In this document: positions 61,301-64,000 of the stretch, piece after piece | Position numbering within the stretch: the stretch's first letter is position 1 | How the letters are laid out: each line of letters starts with the position of its first letter | NCBI GenBank assembly: GCA_964023205.1 | Contig: OZ026842.1 | Coordinates: 34,797,501 to 34,861,500 of the forward strand | Source of the DNA: Lutraria lutraria | Taxonomy: Eukaryota; Mollusca; Bivalvia; Venerida; Mactridae | Direction: 5' to 3' | DNA: 64,000 nt | Translations under genes and position numbers: made by a program | Notes under the pieces: generated by a model | Database searches by the model: none | What the model was told of the DNA's origin: nothing | Seen by the model: the letters and a program-made list of their open reading frames with translations, nothing else

Positions 61301-63266
61301 ATTGGAGCTTTCTTTGATCTTATTCTAACAGTAAATACCCATCCAAAATGTAATCAAGCAGGTCATACCACAAACAAACATTTCTTCATGAATGACCTAG
61401 TCGAATCGATACAAATATCAAAGTACTGTTTGTTTCTTTGTTCTAAGTTCATAAACATTTAATTCTAGATACATGAACTAAAGAATGCCATTTCAACATA
61501 CTAATAAAGCAATTAAGGTACTCTGTCCTCATCATTGCCAATGCCAAAGTACAGAAACATACAAATACTGGTAGGCTTTTCCAAACTTCAGTGAAATTTG
61601 ATGTAAACTTGTTTTATTTCTTATAATTTCAAAAATTAGAACAAGAGGCATTCACATGTCTAAGTAATATAAATTGTTTGAATATAATGCCCCAGCTAGT
61701 TAATGTTTAAGTGAGATCAAACAACTGACAGGTTTTCATACAAATGGACAATGTTTAAGGACAATCATAAATATATGAAAATAAAGTACTTATATACAAA
61801 CAAAGGTGTTAGTCAATCATTTAAGTGTCATAGGCAAATTACAAAGTAAATACATCAATACCATTGCAGAATCAAGAACATAGAATAAACAAAATCTCAA
61901 TGATTTTAAACAAAATCTCAGGGAGTGCCAAGTATGTCTGCCAAGCATATGACAGCTAACATCTTGAACTAATCACTAAATAAGGACAACAAAATGGAAC
62001 TTAAGTAAACTTTTTACAAATCATGAAAACTGAAGCAACTCTTTTTGGGAAGTAAATTTCAAATGTTTTTGGAAAAACACTACATTGGATAAAATTTTAC
62101 TACCAGTAATCATATCAATAATATAGAAAAACCCTATTAGTTTTACTGTAATGAAAATGTTATAAAAAGATTTCTGTGGCAGATACAGGCAGACATATTT
62201 TGGCAAACTGAGTAAAAATGTGCTCCCAAAGCTAAATGCTGTGAAGATACAGAATGAATGAGTTCACATGGTAACCTCCACCTAAATGCACCAAATCATA
62301 TTAATACTCCTTTCAACAGGCAGTCACCCCTATTCTTAAGAATGAACATTTTCTATTTGGTAAATAAGAATATGTCACAACATGTAAGAGTCCATTCCAT
62401 ACCATAATCATAGGGGTGAATTGTTGATAAAAGCAGACAATGCTGTGGTGCAAACAATGAAGCCATTCTTAAAAACACAAAAGATATATTGGATCACAAA
62501 GCACACAAAGAAGCACAAAGTGTCATAAAGCCCCTTCTATCGCAGTTTGGACAGTCCGATGGTGACATTTGGCTCTTGTACATAATTTGAAATATGTAAG
62601 GAGCAAACTGAATAGTCTTAAGGGTTTTTTTTAATTTGAAAAGACATAAATGTTTCAAAGCTAAACCAAAGCAGACACATTAAGGCCATGAGGTTGAAAA
62701 ATGAGTTTAAACACCTGTTCAAGACTATATAATAAAGTAATTGAATTATCAATTTGGATCAAATTGACCAACTGAAAAGCAGCATTCAAATTCCATCAAT
62801 GGCAATGATGCAGTTTTTGAACTGACCAATGGCAACATTGTAGTCTTCAAACTGACCAATAGCAAAGTTGCATTTTTCAGATGGACCAATAGCATGACTG
62901 CAATTTTCCAAGTCATCATGGAAAGACTATGGTCACCATATCAACCAATGGCAAGATTTCAGTAAATTGACTGAAGGTATGAATTGCACCCTTCAACTTG
63001 GCTCCAAACTCAAATTTATAACCTCTGAGTCAAAGTTATAGGCAGATACATGACTACATGTACAATGCATCAACAAAAACATAGGGGAAATACATGTATA
63101 ACATAAGTACATGGATGTGAAATAACCAAACAACAATGATGCAAAAACACATATATTTGAATAAAACAACACAGCAATAAGGTATTGACATGTCCGCTCC
63201 CAGAAACACTTACTTTCCAAATACAGTGTCGTCATCATTAAATCTAACAATTGTAACAAATGTGAA
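49366..63266 (-). CDS. MYND zinc-finger protein, C-terminal exons (partial)
   Basis: Minus-strand exons in transcript order: 63266-63214 (proposed), 56221-56067, 55613-55483, 53159-52980, 49455-49366. All have GT/AG borders. Phases join into 609 nt, 202 residues plus TGA. The first proposed exon reads [18 protein letters not shown]. Exon 56221-56067 is a MYND finger with all eight ligands in the pattern C-x2-C-x10-C-x2-C-x5-C-x3-C-x8-H-x3-C (YCYQCG, CTRC, YCSKVC, ARHKDEC). MYND domains bind proline-rich partners. A basic, Ser/Arg/Pro-rich, probably disordered tail follows ([16 protein letters not shown], then a 60-residue Ser/Arg/Gly exon), ending [13 protein letters not shown]. The N-terminus and any catalytic or repeat domains lie beyond the window, so the gene cannot be named. 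The MYND exon is nearly certain, the first exon moderately so (alternative acceptor at 63243). Confidence 0.75.
50801..51005. mobile_element. Family E MITE-like element (MYND gene intron)
   Basis: Begins ACTGTGGAATCATTAATTTT + CGTTGGGG and ends CAACGAAAATAAATGAAAAT + ACAGT: long, imperfect terminal inverted repeats. The interior is also palindromic in part (TTTCGTGG / CCACGAAA). A common repeat type in molluscs as far as I recognise it. Confidence 0.7.
53425..53700. repeat. Degenerate tandem repeat with TTTCACACTTATTAAT motif
   Basis: Phrases like TCACACTTATTAATCAATAG, TTTCACACTTATTAATTAAC and TTTCACACCAATTATTC recur every ~50 bp with drift. Non-coding, inside the last-but-one intron of the MYND gene. 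Confidence 0.5.
59245..59600. mobile_element. Family D MITE-like element carrying a nested family A copy
   Basis: Left part CAGCAAAACCTTAAACAGTG, AACATTAAGACCACCTC and GTTTTCAATATTAC; right part CAATATAACAACCAATTTTA, AAAGGTGGTCTTAACATACA and GGTTTCACAG. Between them, 59335-59509 is a complete family A element. The order dates family A after this family D insertion. Confidence 0.65.
59335..59509 (+). mobile_element. Family A MITE-like element, copy 6 (nested)
   Basis: TAGTACAACCTCTCCAGAGC to GAGGTTGCACTG, interior AACAACCTCCCTTCAAC and AAGGGTGTTGCTTTG. The first base of the terminus has changed from C to T. Confidence 0.75.
59770..60125 (+). repeat. Dispersed repeat ending AGCTCACCATGAGC...GTGAGCTAA
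   Basis: Contains CAAGGGCCATGGCAAGGTCT, GGTTGCCATTGAAACCAGAG, GGGGACCACTCAAGAATC and a 3' hairpin-like AAAGCTCACCATGAGCAC / GCTCTTGTGAGCT. I recognise these phrases as a repeat family frequent in bivalve introns. No coding capacity. Confidence 0.6.
60291..60500. mobile_element. Family D MITE-like element (MYND gene intron)
   Basis: Begins near GCAAGACCTCACTTAGC and ends AAAATTCTACTG, with CAACCACCTAAATATTAAAC, CATTTTCAATATTTTC and ACCACCTAAATATTAAGGTC inside, matching the family D interior. The left terminus is degraded. A further fragment starts near 57241 (CAGAAAAACCTCACTTAG). Confidence 0.5.
62765..62965. repeat. Degenerate CCAAT-containing tandem repeat
   Basis: Four to five units of ~45 bp of the form AACTGACCAATGGCAACATT + GTAGTTTTC (at ~62768, ~62821, ~62860, ~62884, ~62943), each with CCAAT or CCAAC. 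Non-coding. Confidence 0.55.
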
Positions 63267-64000
63267 CTTAAACAATATAAACCACTATATCTAACATGAC
63301 ACAGTACTTTTAGGACATTTTTTTGTAATTCAAAAAGACCACCATTCAAAAATTAACTGTCAGCTGTATTCCAACCAAGGGTATGAAATATGTCTAAATA
63401 TTTGACAAGAATTATTTTTGACAAAATTCTAATACAGTGAAGAATATTAATATATTTTTAAAGGCCCAGAGAATTTTTGACTTGCACTGTTTTTGAAAGA
63501 TACTGTGGGAGACAGCCAACAAAATTGTTTTTAAACATGGTCAATTTCTTTTTGTCAATTTGAAGCTAAAACACTTTTACAATTCAATAAAAGAAAGCTC
63601 AAAACTGAAGAGAAATTTTGCACATGAACTTAAATATTGACAATACTTGACAAGGAAGAAATTAAAATGTAAAATAAGCATTTATAATTTTAATGCAAAT
63701 TAATGGAGCTAAATCACTAATCTGGGTGAACTATTTGAACAAAATTATATCTATACAGCTATTAGGTGCATCATATTTAGTAATAACAGTGAAATGTTTG
63801 GTTTAACACTATCAGTAGTCACTTAGCCTCATACAGCAGACAAGATGACTGAATCTATTCTCCTGGTTTATCCACCAGTACAGTCCTGTCTCCTTGCAAT
63901 GCCTAGCTTTAAACCAGAAACCTTGGTTTAGTTTTAAGCTCTACTGACTGAGTTAATTATAAAGGAGCAGGAATGCTGAAATCAGCTAGGTTGCACTTTA
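63267..64000. other. Right edge of the window, no assigned coding sequence
   Basis: AT-rich and, if the exon model is right, intron of the MYND gene. At 63830-63965 the minus strand has a degenerate tRNA-like segment (TTAACTCAGTCAGTAGAGC, A-box-like), probably a SINE remnant. The 118-codon minus frame at 62993-63349 overlaps the proposed exon in another phase and is not gene-like. Confidence 0.35.

Larger units (their letters stand above)
56222..63213 (-). other. Large intron of the MYND gene (7 kb)
   Basis: AT-rich, with homopolymer runs (poly-C at the edge near 56023, poly-G near 57439, 57925 and 58079), nested MITEs at 59245-59600, a dispersed repeat at 59770-60125, a family D copy at 60291-60500, and a CCAAT-rich degenerate tandem repeat at 62765-62965. 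56.3-59.2 kb and 60.9-62.7 kb hold nothing I can identify. Confidence 0.45.

Noticed and set aside
62993..63349. 118-codon minus-strand frame
   Set aside because: Hydrophobic and Cys-rich without recognisable domain; it overlaps, in another phase, a better-supported small exon of the MYND gene.

Overview
This 64 kb window is eukaryotic, AT-rich and intron-rich. It is most likely from a bivalve mollusc, perhaps a venerid-type clam. The evidence is an animal-type PCCB with mitochondrial presequence, an animal class II CPD photolyase, an intronless GT92-type glycosyltransferase, an extracellular fibronectin-III-like protein, and several dispersed repeats of types I associate with bivalve genomes. 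The species call is inference; no sequence search was run.

Layout. (1) 1-3253 (+): last five exons of a large FN3-like, probably secreted protein; its 5' part lies outside the window. (2) 5155-33017 (+): complete 16-exon PCCB, the beta subunit of mitochondrial propionyl-CoA carboxylase, reconstructed as 544 aa. Its 17 kb intron 8 holds an antisense, single-exon type II membrane glycosyltransferase (10828-12687, -), a possible CpG-richer promoter with a candidate first exon near 18.6-19.2 kb, tRNA-derived SINEs, short terminal-inverted-repeat elements and a 24-bp satellite. (3) 33.0-38.5 kb: intergenic, dominated by a 1.9 kb fold-back element that has itself been split by another insertion; a TTACGTAA site lies just upstream. 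(4) 38502-45389 (+): complete nine-exon class II CPD photolyase, 508 aa. (5) 49366-63266 (-): the 3' part of a MYND zinc-finger gene, five exons whose phases join into one 202-residue C-terminal reading frame. It converges tail-to-tail with the photolyase gene.

The genes look functionally independent: propionate metabolism, Golgi glycosylation, UV-damage repair, a MYND adaptor and an extracellular protein. What links the window is its mobile DNA. At least four families of short elements begin CAGT and end ACTG at TA-like targets, as in pogo/Tigger-type transposons. They recur in introns in both orientations, sometimes nested, and two abut photolyase splice donors. No intact transposase, reverse transcriptase, rRNA, convincing functional tRNA or CRISPR array was seen. 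I did not find a convincing wholly new multi-gene system; the most unusual items are the nested gene and candidate promoter in PCCB intron 8, the MITE/splice-donor junctions, the interrupted fold-back element, and the MYND gene with a phase-0 cassette-like exon.
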